From positions 1 through 49,558 of the forward strand of contig JBKEDH010000081.1 of NCBI GenBank assembly GCA_047975295.1: 49,558 nt of DNA. Direction: 5' to 3'. The number at the start of each line of letters is the position of its first letter. Positions within the stretch are counted from its first letter, which is position 1. The position numbers were made by a program, and so were the translations under genes. This document shows, one piece after another, positions 1-8,875 of the stretch. The notes under the pieces were generated by a model. That model made no database searches. It worked only from the letters and a program-made list of their open reading frames with translations, and was not told the DNA's origin. The stretch comes from JBKEDH01 sp047975295 (GTDB taxonomy: Bacteria; Bacteroidota; Bacteroidia; Flavobacteriales; Flavobacteriaceae).

Positions 1-58
1 CTACAATTTGCAAAGTTTGTATTAAAATTGTAACATTACAGACATATTTTCCAGTGTT

Positions 59-1543
59 ATGCAAGACGACAACAATATTTCCAAAATAAAAGCAAAGGAT
101 CAAATTATTATAAAAAATAAAGAGCTCAGTATTGGGGAAGCGTTTATTCCCGTGTTTGTTTTAATTGGAATGTTGGCCTTTAATGTTTTTGTTTTTGGCG
201 ATGATGCCCTTAGCGGAAGCAACCAGTTTATATTGTTGTTGGGGGGAGCCGTAGCGGCTATAATAGGGTTTTATAATAAGGTGTCCTATAAATTGATGAT
301 GGCCGAAGTGACCGAGAATATAAAATCTACGGCCGGGGCTATTTTAATTTTACTTATGGTAGGGGCATTGGCTGGTACATGGTTGGTGAGTGGTATAATT
401 CCTTCCATGATTTTTTACGGATTAAAAATATTAAGCCCGGCCATATTTTTACCGGCAACAGTAATTATATGTTCGCTAATTTCAATTGCAACAGGCAGTT
501 CGTGGACCACTTCTGCCACCGTAGGTATTGCTTTGGTGGGTATAGGTGGTGCTTTGGGTTTTAATTTGGGTATGGTTGCCGGCGCTGTAATATCCGGAGC
601 TTATTTTGGAGACAAACTATCGCCCATGTCCGATACAACAAATTTGGCTCCCGCCATGGCAGGAACCGATTTATTTACACACATTAGATATATGGCCTTG
701 ACCACAGTACCTACATATATGGTTACGCTTGTTATTTTTGTTGTTTTGGGATTGACCATTGAAACCTACGGTAATGCTAATACCGAAAGTCTGTTGGTAG
801 ATATCGAAAAAGCATTTAATATTTCACCTTGGCTCTTTTTGGTGCCGGTAATCGTTATTGGTTTAATAATAAAAAAGACCGAGCCACTTGTAGCTCTTTT
901 GGTAGGTACGTTATTAGGAGGTGTGTTTGCTTTGATTTTTCAGCCCGACATTATTGTCATGCTTTCGGGAGGCAAAACACTTAATTTTACAAATGCCTAC
1001 AAGGGTGTGATGAATGCCATTACGGTAGAATCGGTTATCCCTACCGATAATAAAACTTTAATCGATTTGTTCCAATCGGGTGGTATGCAAAAAATGCTGG
1101 GAACTATTTGGCTTATTTTGTGTGCTATGGTGTTTGGTGGTGTTATGGATGCTATTGGTGCACTGTCCCGTATTAGCCAGTCGTTGTTAAAAATGGCACA
1201 TTCTACCTTAGGACTTTTTGCTTCTACTGTTGGCAGTTGTTTGGCTCTGAATATTACAGCATCCGACCAGTACCTGGCTATTGTCGTGCCTGGAAAAATG
1301 TTTGCTAAAGCGTATAAAGAAAGAGGACTTGCTCCCGAAAATTTAAGTAGGACCTTAGAGGATTCCGGAACGGTTACCTCGGTTCTTATTCCTTGGAATA
1401 CCTGTGGCGCATATCAAGCAGGAACCTTGGGTGTTGGCACATTAGATTATCTACCTTATGCTTTCTTTAACTTTTTAAGCCCTATAACCACATTGGTATT
1501 TGCTGCGTTCTCTATCAAAATCAGACAAATTACATCTAAATAA
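59..1543 (+). CDS. nhaC: NhaC-family Na+/H+ antiporter
   Basis: This gene encodes a 494-residue polytopic inner-membrane protein with about eleven hydrophobic segments. The family exchanges Na+ for H+ and serves sodium and pH homeostasis. The strongest identifier is the motif GDKLSPMSDTTNLAPA at about residues 184-199, typical of NhaC. The segment SSWTTSATVGIALVGIGGAL just before it also fits, and the C-terminal half has the matching inverted-repeat character. The first 25 residues are a hydrophilic cytoplasmic extension. The ATG at 59 is the first in-frame start, and only 58 bases of upstream sequence are visible, so the promoter cannot be judged. It stands alone, with a 302-base gap before the peroxiredoxin. 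The exact substrate (Na+/H+ or, as in related MleN proteins, malate/lactate) is not provable from sequence. Confidence 0.9.
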   Translation: MQDDNNISKIKAKDQIIIKNKELSIGEAFIPVFVLIGMLAFNVFVFGDDALSGSNQFILLLGGAVAAIIGFYNKVSYKLMMAEVTENIKSTAGAILILLMVGALAGTWLVSGIIPSMIFYGLKILSPAIFLPATVIICSLISIATGSSWTTSATVGIALVGIGGALGFNLGMVAGAVISGAYFGDKLSPMSDTTNLAPAMAGTDLFTHIRYMALTTVPTYMVTLVIFVVLGLTIETYGNANTESLLVDIEKAFNISPWLFLVPVIVIGLIIKKTEPLVALLVGTLLGGVFALIFQPDIIVMLSGGKTLNFTNAYKGVMNAITVESVIPTDNKTLIDLFQSGGMQKMLGTIWLILCAMVFGGVMDAIGALSRISQSLLKMAHSTLGLFASTVGSCLALNITASDQYLAIVVPGKMFAKAYKERGLAPENLSRTLEDSGTVTSVLIPWNTCGAYQAGTLGVGTLDYLPYAFFNFLSPITTLVFAAFSIKIRQITSK

Positions 1544-1845
1544 TCGAATGCTATGGATTTTTGTGGTTATCATAATAAAAATCTATTATCGAATAAATAA
1601 TAAAAATTTGGTTTTTAACTTAAAACTAATGTCCTGTTTTATATTTGCCTTCAGAAAACAATAATACCAAATTTTGTTTTGAAACGAGCCTTAAATTATT
1701 TTTGAATATTTTGTGTTTGGGCAAGGAAGAAAATAGGGACATGGCATACTATGGCAATATTTTTTAATAAAGCATAAGCGTAAAATAGCGAAAGAATAAA
1801 GCTTATTTTGAGATAATATTGGATAAATCTTAAAAACATAAAAAC
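1544..1845. other. Intergenic region upstream of the peroxiredoxin
   Basis: This 302-base gap holds no convincing gene. It contains two sigma-A-like -7 elements: TATATTTG at 1640-1647, without a good -33, and the well-formed promoter listed at 1673-1704. The predicted leader of the peroxiredoxin mRNA is therefore about 130 bases long and A+T rich. Confidence 0.6.
1673..1704 (+). promoter_or_regulatory. Bacteroidota-type promoter for the peroxiredoxin cluster
   Basis: TTTG at 1673-1676 and TATTTTTG at 1697-1704 are separated by 20 bases. This matches the Bacteroidota sigma-A consensus of TTTG and TAnnTTTG. Transcription would start near 1711. Confidence 0.6.
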
Positions 1846-2484
1846 ATGGCATTAGTAGGAAAAAAATTTCCAAATTTAAGCGTTGACGCAATGAATGAAA
1901 TGGGCGATACTTTTAAAGTAAACGTCTTGGAAGAAGCAACAAAAAATAATAAAAAAGTAGTATTGTTCTGGTACCCAAAGGATTTTACCTTTGTTTGCCC
2001 CACCGAGTTACACGCTTTTCAGGAAGCTTTAGGTGAGTTTGAAAAGCGTAACACAATTGTAATTGGCGCTTCGTGCGATACTCCGGAAGTTCATTTTGCA
2101 TGGTTAAACGCACCTAAAGACCAAGGTGGGATAGAAGGTGTTACGTATCCGATTTTGGCCGATAGCAACAGGAACTTGTCAAGTATTCTTGGTATTTTGG
2201 ATATCACCAACGAAACTTACGATGAAGAAACCGGAACTGTACAGGTTGAAGGGGATAACGTAACATATCGAGCTACCTATATTATAGATGAAGATGGTAT
2301 TGTGCAACACGAAAGCATTAATAATATGCCTTTGGGTAGAAATGTAGGAGAGTATATTCGATTGGTCGATGCTTTGACTCACGTACAAAAAAATGGAGAA
2401 GTTTGCCCGGCAAATTGGGAAGAAGGTAAAGATGCCATGAATGCTAACCGTAACGGTGTGGCCAGCTATTTGGCAACACACTAA
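1846..2484 (+). CDS. Typical 2-Cys peroxiredoxin (AhpC/TSA family)
   Basis: The 212-residue cytoplasmic thiol peroxidase reduces H2O2 and organic hydroperoxides. The peroxidatic cysteine is Cys51 in DFTFVCPTEL. The resolving cysteine is about Cys187 in GEVCPANWEEG, followed by a 1-cysPrx C-terminal domain. The catalytic Pro/Thr next to Cys51 are present. The C-terminus (SYLATH) lacks the Tyr-Phe tail linked to over-oxidation sensitivity in eukaryotic enzymes, which suggests a robust type (inference). ATG at 1846 follows an A-rich leader. A thioredoxin gene lies 88 bases downstream and is the likely electron donor. A hairpin between the two genes may lower read-through. Confidence 0.95.
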   Translation: MALVGKKFPNLSVDAMNEMGDTFKVNVLEEATKNNKKVVLFWYPKDFTFVCPTELHAFQEALGEFEKRNTIVIGASCDTPEVHFAWLNAPKDQGGIEGVTYPILADSNRNLSSILGILDITNETYDEETGTVQVEGDNVTYRATYIIDEDGIVQHESINNMPLGRNVGEYIRLVDALTHVQKNGEVCPANWEEGKDAMNANRNGVASYLATH

Positions 2485-2499
2485 AAGTAAAATGCTTAT

Positions 2500-2530
2500 A
2501 AACCCCAAAGATTTTAAAACTTTGGGGTTT
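2500..2530 (+). terminator. Hairpin between peroxiredoxin and thioredoxin
   Basis: A perfect 11-base stem, AAACCCCAAAG at 2500-2510 and CTTTGGGGTTT at 2520-2530, encloses the loop ATTTTAAAA. No long T-run follows, so it may be an attenuator or an mRNA-stabilising hairpin rather than a full terminator. The TTTTAAAA loop recurs in other palindromes of this window. Confidence 0.6.
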
Positions 2531-2572
2531 AATAACCGATTAAGGTATATATCCGAACAAAAAATAAAGAAA

Positions 2573-2881
2573 ATGATACAAGAATTAGAACAAGATAATT
2601 TAAAAGAAATCGTACAACAAAACGATACTGTTGTTGTACAATATTCGGCTACTTGGTGCGGAAACTGCCGTATTATGAAACCTAAATTTAAAAAACTGGC
2701 AAACGATAACGGTAATATAGCCTTTGTAATTGCCGATGCCGAAAAATTCCCGGAAAGCCGTAAATTGGCTTCTGTCGATAACTTGCCAACATTTGCGGTT
2801 TTTAAGAATGGTGCATTTGTAAACCAAGTGCAGACTAATAAAGCCGATGTTTTAAATAATTTAGTAAGCGAAGCATTGTAA
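2573..2881 (+). CDS. Thioredoxin family protein
   Basis: This is a 102-residue single-domain thioredoxin fold protein with no signal peptide, so it is cytoplasmic. The redox motif is WCGNC (Cys29 and Cys32), with Asn instead of the usual Pro, which would shift the redox potential. The cis-proline motif NLPTFAVFKNG follows at about residues 70-80. A longer open frame begins at 2441, but it overlaps the peroxiredoxin end and the hairpin at 2500-2530. The ATG at 2573 gives the normal thioredoxin length and is preferred. It probably recycles the upstream peroxiredoxin and is likely cotranscribed with it and with the small gene at 2981. Confidence 0.88.
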   Translation: MIQELEQDNLKEIVQQNDTVVVQYSATWCGNCRIMKPKFKKLANDNGNIAFVIADAEKFPESRKLASVDNLPTFAVFKNGAFVNQVQTNKADVLNNLVSEAL

Positions 2882-2980
2882 AAGTTGAAATTGATGATTT
2901 TAGATTAATAGATTACGTTTTCTTATTCTACAATCGTCCAACTTTTAAACTTTTCAGACTCTTAAACCTTAAACTCCACC

Positions 2981-3238
2981 ATGAAATTACCTGTTATAAA
3001 GCATTTAACACAGTTTATCGAAGATAACGACGAAGATTTTGTAATTGAAACCATTGAGACTTTAGAAGCCTTAACCGAAGTACCATCGTTAAAAGATGAA
3101 GAATTGGATGTTATCGGCGAACTTATATCCAATATGTACGGTGCCGTAGAAGTTAATAAAATGATTAAAACCGGTACACCAAAAAAAGAAGCTTTAAATA
3201 GTTTTATGTCACGTGTTCTGGGTTCGATCGATAAATAA
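2981..3238 (+). CDS. Small acidic DUF6952-like protein
   Basis: This 85-residue acidic, helical, soluble protein has no cysteine, signal peptide or membrane segment. The sequence resembles the small flavobacterial family that, to my recollection, is called DUF6952; that assignment is from memory and unverified. It lies 99 bases after the thioredoxin on the same strand, completing a peroxiredoxin-thioredoxin-small protein trio. The conserved context suggests a role in peroxide or thiol metabolism, but no catalytic motif is visible and the function is unknown. A Leu/Ile-rich central helix (VIGELISNMYGAVEV) could mediate an interaction. Confidence 0.8.
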   Translation: MKLPVIKHLTQFIEDNDEDFVIETIETLEALTEVPSLKDEELDVIGELISNMYGAVEVNKMIKTGTPKKEALNSFMSRVLGSIDK

Positions 3239-3373
3239 ACAAAGCTTTTTAGTGTATTAATAAGGGCTTTAAAGTGCTTCTGTTTTATATGCTGAACAGA
3301 TTTTTTTGAAGTTTGAATGTTTTTCTCTGTGTTAAAAATCATCAATTATCAATCGGGAACCATGCATAATCTA

Positions 3374-4621
3374 CTAATTACCATCTTCCAAAGGATTATA
3401 AACCGTACCGATAAACAATAAAGTGTTGGTAGTGCGTTCCCGAATGCCAAATAGAAATGGTTTATTGAAATGAACGCTTTTTGGCTCGGGCGATGATACG
3501 GTTTCTATACCAATAGTGGTAACTGCAGCTGCTTCAGAGCCTTCTTCGTTAACATCAATATAAGTATTTTGCTTTACAAACGAAATAAAGATAGGTACAT
3601 CGCTAAAATGCGAAAGGTTGGCGGTTCCCGGGATAAAAGCGTCAATCATTCCAAGGGCTCGCAGTACGCTGTTTAGTTTTTTTTTATACTTAAATTTGAA
3701 TTTGGGCAGTTTTACATGATACTCCGTTTTATTTTCCTGTTGGTCCAGTCTGGTAGTGATTTCTTTATATAAATTCCCATTGAAATTGGATAAAAATTCC
3801 GGCAATGTTCCGCTGGGCAGAATAATGTCCATCACAAAATTATTGCGCCCATAGCTGAGTTCGTAGGCCGAAAAATGGTTGCCAAAATAGGCTTTTAACG
3901 GAATTTTACCGTTCATGGTCGGTACATTAATCGTACTACCATTATGAAGGGTAAAGGTTTGGTTTTGCGTGTTGTCTTTTTCAAATTTTTGGGTCCAATC
4001 GCCTTTAAAATAAACGGCATTTAAAAGAAATGCAATGGCATCGGGTGAAACGCTATTTAATACCTTTTCAATTTTTCCATTGGTTTTGTTTGATGCCCAA
4101 TCGTTCACCTTTTTTAAGGTGTTGGCAGAGTTGGTGAAATCAAGATCTTCTATTTCAGCGTTATAAGTAGTCTGTATGGCTGTTTTGTACGAATCCTTTA
4201 CAGGAAATGTATTGTGGAAAAATAAGGCATTTGCCAAATTGAGTGTTACTTTTTCGTCGGCGGTAAGCAATTGTTCCGTCAATGTCTTGTACAGTTCGTT
4301 GATTTCAGATTGGGTAAGGCCTTCGTAGTTTAACATATTCCTTATTTGGCTAAAAGTATTGCCGTCGGCAGCGTTTAAAAGCATGCTTAAAGCAATATTG
4401 GCACTTAAAGGAGATAGCATTATATTTTCCTGTTCTTCTTTGGCAATATTCGAGAACATCGATACTCCAAAGTTATTGTTGGCGTTTAATACCTTTTTTG
4501 CCTGCGAAGGAAGTGTAATCGATTTGGCTGGTTGGATTTCTGGAGTATTTTCAATATCACTTTTCTGGCAAGCTATCATAGTGGTTAAAAACACCAATAT
4601 GCCAATAACGTTATTTTTCAT
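3374..4621 (-). CDS. Serpin-family protease inhibitor, predicted lipoprotein
   Basis: Serpins trap serine or cysteine proteases through a reactive-centre loop. Starting at the ATG at 4621, the product has 415 residues and begins with a lipoprotein signal ending ...TTMIAC, so it is probably anchored to the envelope. An open frame continues upstream to 4717, but that would bury the signal peptide. The hinge EEGSEAAAVTTIG and the closing motif HFNKPFLFGIRE are clear, so the protein should be inhibitory. Counting from the hinge by analogy with alpha-1-antitrypsin puts the scissile bond at Val-Ser in IETVSS, which would suit an elastase-like target. The loop is about two residues longer than in that protein, so P1 is uncertain. 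The gene is monocistronic and divergent from gyrB. Confidence 0.92.
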   Translation of the reverse strand: MKNNVIGILVFLTTMIACQKSDIENTPEIQPAKSITLPSQAKKVLNANNNFGVSMFSNIAKEEQENIMLSPLSANIALSMLLNAADGNTFSQIRNMLNYEGLTQSEINELYKTLTEQLLTADEKVTLNLANALFFHNTFPVKDSYKTAIQTTYNAEIEDLDFTNSANTLKKVNDWASNKTNGKIEKVLNSVSPDAIAFLLNAVYFKGDWTQKFEKDNTQNQTFTLHNGSTINVPTMNGKIPLKAYFGNHFSAYELSYGRNNFVMDIILPSGTLPEFLSNFNGNLYKEITTRLDQQENKTEYHVKLPKFKFKYKKKLNSVLRALGMIDAFIPGTANLSHFSDVPIFISFVKQNTYIDVNEEGSEAAAVTTIGIETVSSPEPKSVHFNKPFLFGIRERTTNTLLFIGTVYNPLEDGN

Positions 4622-4980
4622 AATTAAGGAGGGTTTGTAAATAAAGATGTACTTTTTATCCAAAGGTTGCGTGTATTTTACTTTTTTTATAAAAAATGCT
4701 TTGTTTTCCAGATTCACTTTAAAGCCTAAATTTACGTTTAGAGCAACTTTTGCATTTTTTCATTTTTAAAATAGGAGCAAAACGCATAAAATCAATTTTA
4801 AGCTACTTTTTAGACGGTTTAAAGCCTTTTCTAAATAATTAACAATTGTTGATAATTATTGCGTTGCCAACACTAAAAGCTTTTAAAAGACCTAATGATT
4901 TTGTATATTTGTAGGTGTCGAAAAAGGTGCAAAACGCATCTTTTTTTATGAATATAAAATAAGATAAATTTTTTGGGAAT
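4622..4980. promoter_or_regulatory. Divergent serpin/gyrB control region with paired 11-bp repeats
   Basis: This 359-base A+T-rich region contains no gene. The 11-base word GCAAAACGCAT occurs twice in the same orientation, at 4777-4787 and 4929-4939, each preceded by AGG plus one base. A -7-like element TATATTTG sits at 4904-4911, between the two copies and 70 bases before the gyrB ATG. The repeats therefore bracket the likely gyrB promoter and could bind a regulator (inference). Confidence 0.45.
4904..4911 (+). promoter_or_regulatory. Putative gyrB -7 element
   Basis: TATATTTG matches the TAnnTTTG -7 consensus. A clear -33 TTTG is not present at the usual distance, so this promoter is only partly supported. 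Confidence 0.4.
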
Positions 4981-6930
4981 ATGAGCGATTCAAAAGAAGA
5001 ATTAAACAAAAAAGGCTATTCGGCCGACAGTATTCAGGCTTTAGAAGGTATGGAACACGTGCGTATGCGCCCATCCATGTATATTGGCGATGTGGGTGTA
5101 CGTGGCCTACACCATTTGGTGTACGAGGTGGTCGATAACTCCATCGACGAAGCTTTGGCTGGATACTGTAACAATATAACCGTAACCATAAACGAGGACA
5201 ACTCCATTACCACCGAGGATGACGGACGTGGTATTCCGGTAGATTTACATAAAAAAGAAGGCGTTTCGGCACTTGAGGTGGTTATGACCAAAATTGGTGC
5301 AGGTGGTAAGTTCGATAAAGATTCTTATAAGGTTTCCGGAGGGCTTCACGGTGTGGGAGTAAGTTGTGTTAACGCACTTTCCGAGCATTTAAAAGCAACC
5401 GTTTACCGCGACGGAAAAGTTTTCGAACAAGAGTACGAACGTGGTAAAACCCTATATCCGGTAAAACAAACCGGCGAAACCGATAGGCGAGGAACTGTAG
5501 TTACTTTTAAGCCCGACCAAACTATTTTCCAGCAAACGGTAGAGTATAATTACGACACTTTGGCAAGCAGAATGCGAGAATTGGCTTTTTTAAATAAAGG
5601 CATCACGATACATCTAATAGATAGACGAAGTAAAAAAGAAAATGGCGAATTTGAAGGTGAAACGTTCCATTCGGAAAACGGATTGACCGAATTTGTACAG
5701 TTTTTAGATGCTACCCGCGAGCCTTTAATGCAAAATGTTATTTCGTTTGAAGGTGAAAAAAACGGTGTTCCTGTAGAGGTTGCTATGGTATATAACACAT
5801 CGTATGCCGAAAATCTGCATTCGTATGTAAACAATATCAATACGCACGAAGGTGGTACGCATTTATCGGGTTTCCGTCGTGGATTAACGCATACGCTTAA
5901 AAAATATGCCGACGAATCGGGTATGTTGGACAAGTTGAAGTTTGATATTGCGGGCGATGATTTTCGTGAAGGATTAACAGCCATTGTATCGGTAAAAGTG
6001 GCCGAACCACAATTTGAAGGTCAAACCAAAACCAAATTAGGTAACCGTGAGGTATCGGCTTCGGTAAGTCAGGCTGTTTCCGAAATGCTTACCGATTATT
6101 TGGAAGAACATCCCGACGATGCCAAAACCATTGTTCAAAAAGTAATTTTGGCAGCACAGGCACGGCATGCGGCACAAAAGGCTCGCGAAATGGTACAGCG
6201 TAAAACTGTAATGAGTATTGGAGGGCTGCCCGGAAAATTAAGCGATTGCTCTGAGCAAGATCCAACAAAATGCGAAGTATTTTTGGTTGAGGGCGACTCG
6301 GCGGGTGGTACTGCAAAACAAGGTCGTGACCGTAATTTTCAAGCTATTTTGCCATTGCGTGGTAAAATTCTGAATGTTGAAAAAGCCATGACTCACAAGG
6401 TGTTCGAAAACGAAGAAATAAAGAATATTTTTACAGCGCTTGGCGTAACCATTGGAACCGAAGAAGACAGCAAAGCCTTGAACCTTTCAAAATTACGTTA
6501 CCATAAAATCGTGATTATGTGTGATGCCGATATTGACGGTAGCCACATTGCAACGCTTATTTTAACCTTTTTCTTTAGATATATGAAAGAACTTATTGAG
6601 GAAGGGCACGTTTACATTGCAACGCCACCATTATATTTGGTTAAAAAAGGCAATAAAAAAGCCTATGCTTGGAACGATAAAGAACGTGATACCTTAGTTG
6701 AAGAATACGGCGGAAGTGCCAATATACAGCGTTATAAAGGTCTTGGTGAAATGAATGCCGACCAGCTTTGGGACACTACCATGAATCCGGAGTTTAGAAC
6801 GTTGCGACAGGTAAATATAGATAATGGAACCGAAGCCGATAGGGTGTTTTCAATGTTAATGGGCGATGAGGTGCCACCACGTCGTGAGTTTATAGAAAAA
6901 AATGCTATTTATGCCAATATTGATGCGTAA
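4981..6930 (+). CDS. gyrB: DNA gyrase subunit B
   Basis: This 649-residue ATPase subunit of the type II topoisomerase introduces negative supercoils together with GyrA. The GHKL ATP site is visible as EVVDNSIDEALAG, DDGRGIPVD and GGLHGVGVSCVNALS. The TOPRIM domain carries VEGDSAGGTAKQGRDR and DADIDGSH, and QRYKGLGEMNADQLW marks the C-terminal domain. Length and the ending RREFIEKNAIYANIDA are those of Bacteroidota GyrB rather than ParE, which also lacks the GyrB-like ATPase spacing. ATG at 4981 fits the family N-terminus. The gene ends in a strong terminator and appears to be a single-gene transcription unit, divergent from the serpin. Confidence 0.96.
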   Translation: MSDSKEELNKKGYSADSIQALEGMEHVRMRPSMYIGDVGVRGLHHLVYEVVDNSIDEALAGYCNNITVTINEDNSITTEDDGRGIPVDLHKKEGVSALEVVMTKIGAGGKFDKDSYKVSGGLHGVGVSCVNALSEHLKATVYRDGKVFEQEYERGKTLYPVKQTGETDRRGTVVTFKPDQTIFQQTVEYNYDTLASRMRELAFLNKGITIHLIDRRSKKENGEFEGETFHSENGLTEFVQFLDATREPLMQNVISFEGEKNGVPVEVAMVYNTSYAENLHSYVNNINTHEGGTHLSGFRRGLTHTLKKYADESGMLDKLKFDIAGDDFREGLTAIVSVKVAEPQFEGQTKTKLGNREVSASVSQAVSEMLTDYLEEHPDDAKTIVQKVILAAQARHAAQKAREMVQRKTVMSIGGLPGKLSDCSEQDPTKCEVFLVEGDSAGGTAKQGRDRNFQAILPLRGKILNVEKAMTHKVFENEEIKNIFTALGVTIGTEEDSKALNLSKLRYHKIVIMCDADIDGSHIATLILTFFFRYMKELIEEGHVYIATPPLYLVKKGNKKAYAWNDKERDTLVEEYGGSANIQRYKGLGEMNADQLWDTTMNPEFRTLRQVNIDNGTEADRVFSMLMGDEVPPRREFIEKNAIYANIDA

Positions 6931-6949
6931 TTAGCTTGAAAATAAGAAT

Positions 6950-6989
6950 AAAAAGCCCTTTGCATCGTATTTTGCAAGGGCTTTTTTTT
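6950..6989 (+). terminator. gyrB rho-independent terminator
   Basis: A stem formed by AAAAGCCCTTTGCA (6951-6964) and TGCAAGGGCTTTT (from 6973), with one bulge, is followed by a run of T residues. It sits 20 bases after the gyrB stop and inside an open frame that would extend the downstream kinase gene, which argues against that upstream start. Confidence 0.85.
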
Positions 6990-7025
6990 GATAAGAAGAT
7001 GTTTAAAATAACCAAATGCTTTAAG

Positions 7026-8864
7026 ATGAAATATGGTTTGGTTTTTGCGGTTTTTGTATTTGTTTCACATTTTTTTTACGGGCAGGATAAAGAACAGGGC
7101 TATAAGGCGTTTGGGGTAAATCCATCGGTACCCGACGATTCGTTATTTGTAAATATTAAAACCGCTAAAAATTTTGATGATACATTTAAGGCCATCAAAC
7201 AGCTTATCCAATTCCATGACAAGCGTGGCAATATAGATTCTGTTGTGTTTTATGGCAACATCCTATATGATGGTGCTTTAAAAGAAAACCTTCAAAATAA
7301 ATCGTTTTATTTGGCCAAATCATCGTATATTATTGCCAATGGCAAGTTTGAAAAAGGTCTGTACGATGAAGCTTTAAAATGGTATTTAAAAGGAGTGACA
7401 TTTTCTGAAGATACCAATAATAAAGTGTTGTTGGCCGAAAATAATATAGGATTGGCCACAACAAAAATAATTAGAGGCAATCAAGAGGAAGGCCTTATAT
7501 TGTTGAACGATTGCGTAGAGCGTGCGCCAAACGAAGCAGTAAAAAACAAGGCTTACCAACATTTGGGAAATGTAATGTTCAATCTTGGCAATTTTGAAGC
7601 CTCTGCATCGTATTATAAAAGGGCAAATACTTATTACAAGGCCAATGAATTGTTAAAAGAAGAACTGGAAACCGATTTGTTTCTTGGTAGATTGTTGGAG
7701 CGAAACCAAAATATAGAGGAAGCCTTGGCAACATATACTCATGTTTTTAACCAAGCATTAAGTAAAGGCTTTTTTATGTTGTATGCCAAAGCGGGCAATG
7801 ATATTGGTAGCTTGTACCTAAGACAACAAGATTATGAAAATGCCAAAAAAATACTATCTACAGTTTATATAAATGCGGTTCAATGGGGTAATTTGGATAT
7901 TGAAAAGCGGGTTGTTTTCGGTCTGCAAAAAGCGTATGCCCAAACGGGCGACTATAAAAATGCCTATGCTTTAATGACACAATTTACACGTGTTAGCAAC
8001 GAGATATTAACTAACCAGAACAAACAACAGGTTAACGAACTTGAAATACAGTACAAAACCCTTGAACAAGGGCAGGAAATAAACCGACAAAAAACCATTA
8101 AAGGCAGTTTACTTATTGGTTTTGTAATTGTTTTAATTCCGGTTTTGGGTTTATTGTATATGTATTATCAAAAATTACAGACCCAAAGTAAACTGAACAA
8201 AACTCAGGAAGAAGTCAATCAGCAAAAAATAGCGGCCTTGCTCAAGGATCAAGAGTTAAAATTGGTACGGGCCTCGTTGGATGGCCAGGATGCAGAACGT
8301 AAAAGAATAGCAAAAGAACTGCATGACAGTATTGGCGGTAATTTGGCAACCATAAAATTACAGTTATCCAATAAAGAAGGGCTGGAATCGGAACAGATTA
8401 TTGGGCAAATTGACGATACTTACAATCAGGTTAGGGAACTGTCCCATAATTTAATGCCTAAAAAATTTGAGGATAATGCCTTTACATCATTATTATCGGA
8501 TTATGTAGGGAATTTACAGGAACATTCAAAAGAAAAAATAGTATTGCATATTTATCCCGAAAAGGATGTTAATAATTTAGATAATAGATTGAAAGTGGAA
8601 CTTTTTAAAATTGTTCAGGAATTATTAACCAATACCTTAAAACATGCTAAGGCTACGCAAATTGATATTCAACTTTCAAAATTAAACAATGAAATTAAGC
8701 TAATGTTCGAGGATAACGGTATTGGTTTCAATAAGGAGCAGGTTAAGTACGGTTTGGGGTTTGCTAATATAAAAGATAGGCTTAAAAGTATAAACGGCAG
8801 TATGTTTATAGATACGTTTCCTTATAAAGGAACCGTTATAGATATTGATGTGCCATTAACGTAA
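7026..8864 (+). CDS. TPR-containing sensor histidine kinase, NarL/LuxR-partner type
   Basis: Starting at ATG 7026, the product has 612 residues. It begins with a signal peptide (MKYGLVFAVFVFVSHFFYGQ), then a periplasmic array of about seven TPR-like helices (residues 40-330). A transmembrane helix lies near 360-385 and a coiled coil after it. A HisKA_3 domain follows with RIAKELHDSIGGNLATIKLQ (phospho-acceptor His433), then a HATPase domain with NxxxHA and DNGIGF motifs. This is the common Bacteroidota one-membrane-span kinase design. An ATG at 6999 is an alternative start. The open frame reaching back to 6936 overlaps the gyrB terminator and is rejected. The response regulator begins 11 bases downstream. 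The signal sensed is unknown. Confidence 0.9.
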   Translation: MKYGLVFAVFVFVSHFFYGQDKEQGYKAFGVNPSVPDDSLFVNIKTAKNFDDTFKAIKQLIQFHDKRGNIDSVVFYGNILYDGALKENLQNKSFYLAKSSYIIANGKFEKGLYDEALKWYLKGVTFSEDTNNKVLLAENNIGLATTKIIRGNQEEGLILLNDCVERAPNEAVKNKAYQHLGNVMFNLGNFEASASYYKRANTYYKANELLKEELETDLFLGRLLERNQNIEEALATYTHVFNQALSKGFFMLYAKAGNDIGSLYLRQQDYENAKKILSTVYINAVQWGNLDIEKRVVFGLQKAYAQTGDYKNAYALMTQFTRVSNEILTNQNKQQVNELEIQYKTLEQGQEINRQKTIKGSLLIGFVIVLIPVLGLLYMYYQKLQTQSKLNKTQEEVNQQKIAALLKDQELKLVRASLDGQDAERKRIAKELHDSIGGNLATIKLQLSNKEGLESEQIIGQIDDTYNQVRELSHNLMPKKFEDNAFTSLLSDYVGNLQEHSKEKIVLHIYPEKDVNNLDNRLKVELFKIVQELLTNTLKHAKATQIDIQLSKLNNEIKLMFEDNGIGFNKEQVKYGLGFANIKDRLKSINGSMFIDTFPYKGTVIDIDVPLT

Positions 8865-8875
8865 TTTTTAATATA

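Noticed and set aside
2441..2572. Thioredoxin start at 2441
   Set aside because: It overlaps the peroxiredoxin end and the hairpin at 2500-2530, and adds 44 residues unlike any thioredoxin.
4981..6930. ParE instead of GyrB
   Set aside because: Length and the C-terminal motif match Bacteroidota GyrB; nothing points to ParE.
6936..7025. Longer N-terminus for the TPR kinase from a TTG at 6936
   Set aside because: It would be coded by the gyrB terminator hairpin and would bury the signal peptide beginning at 7026.
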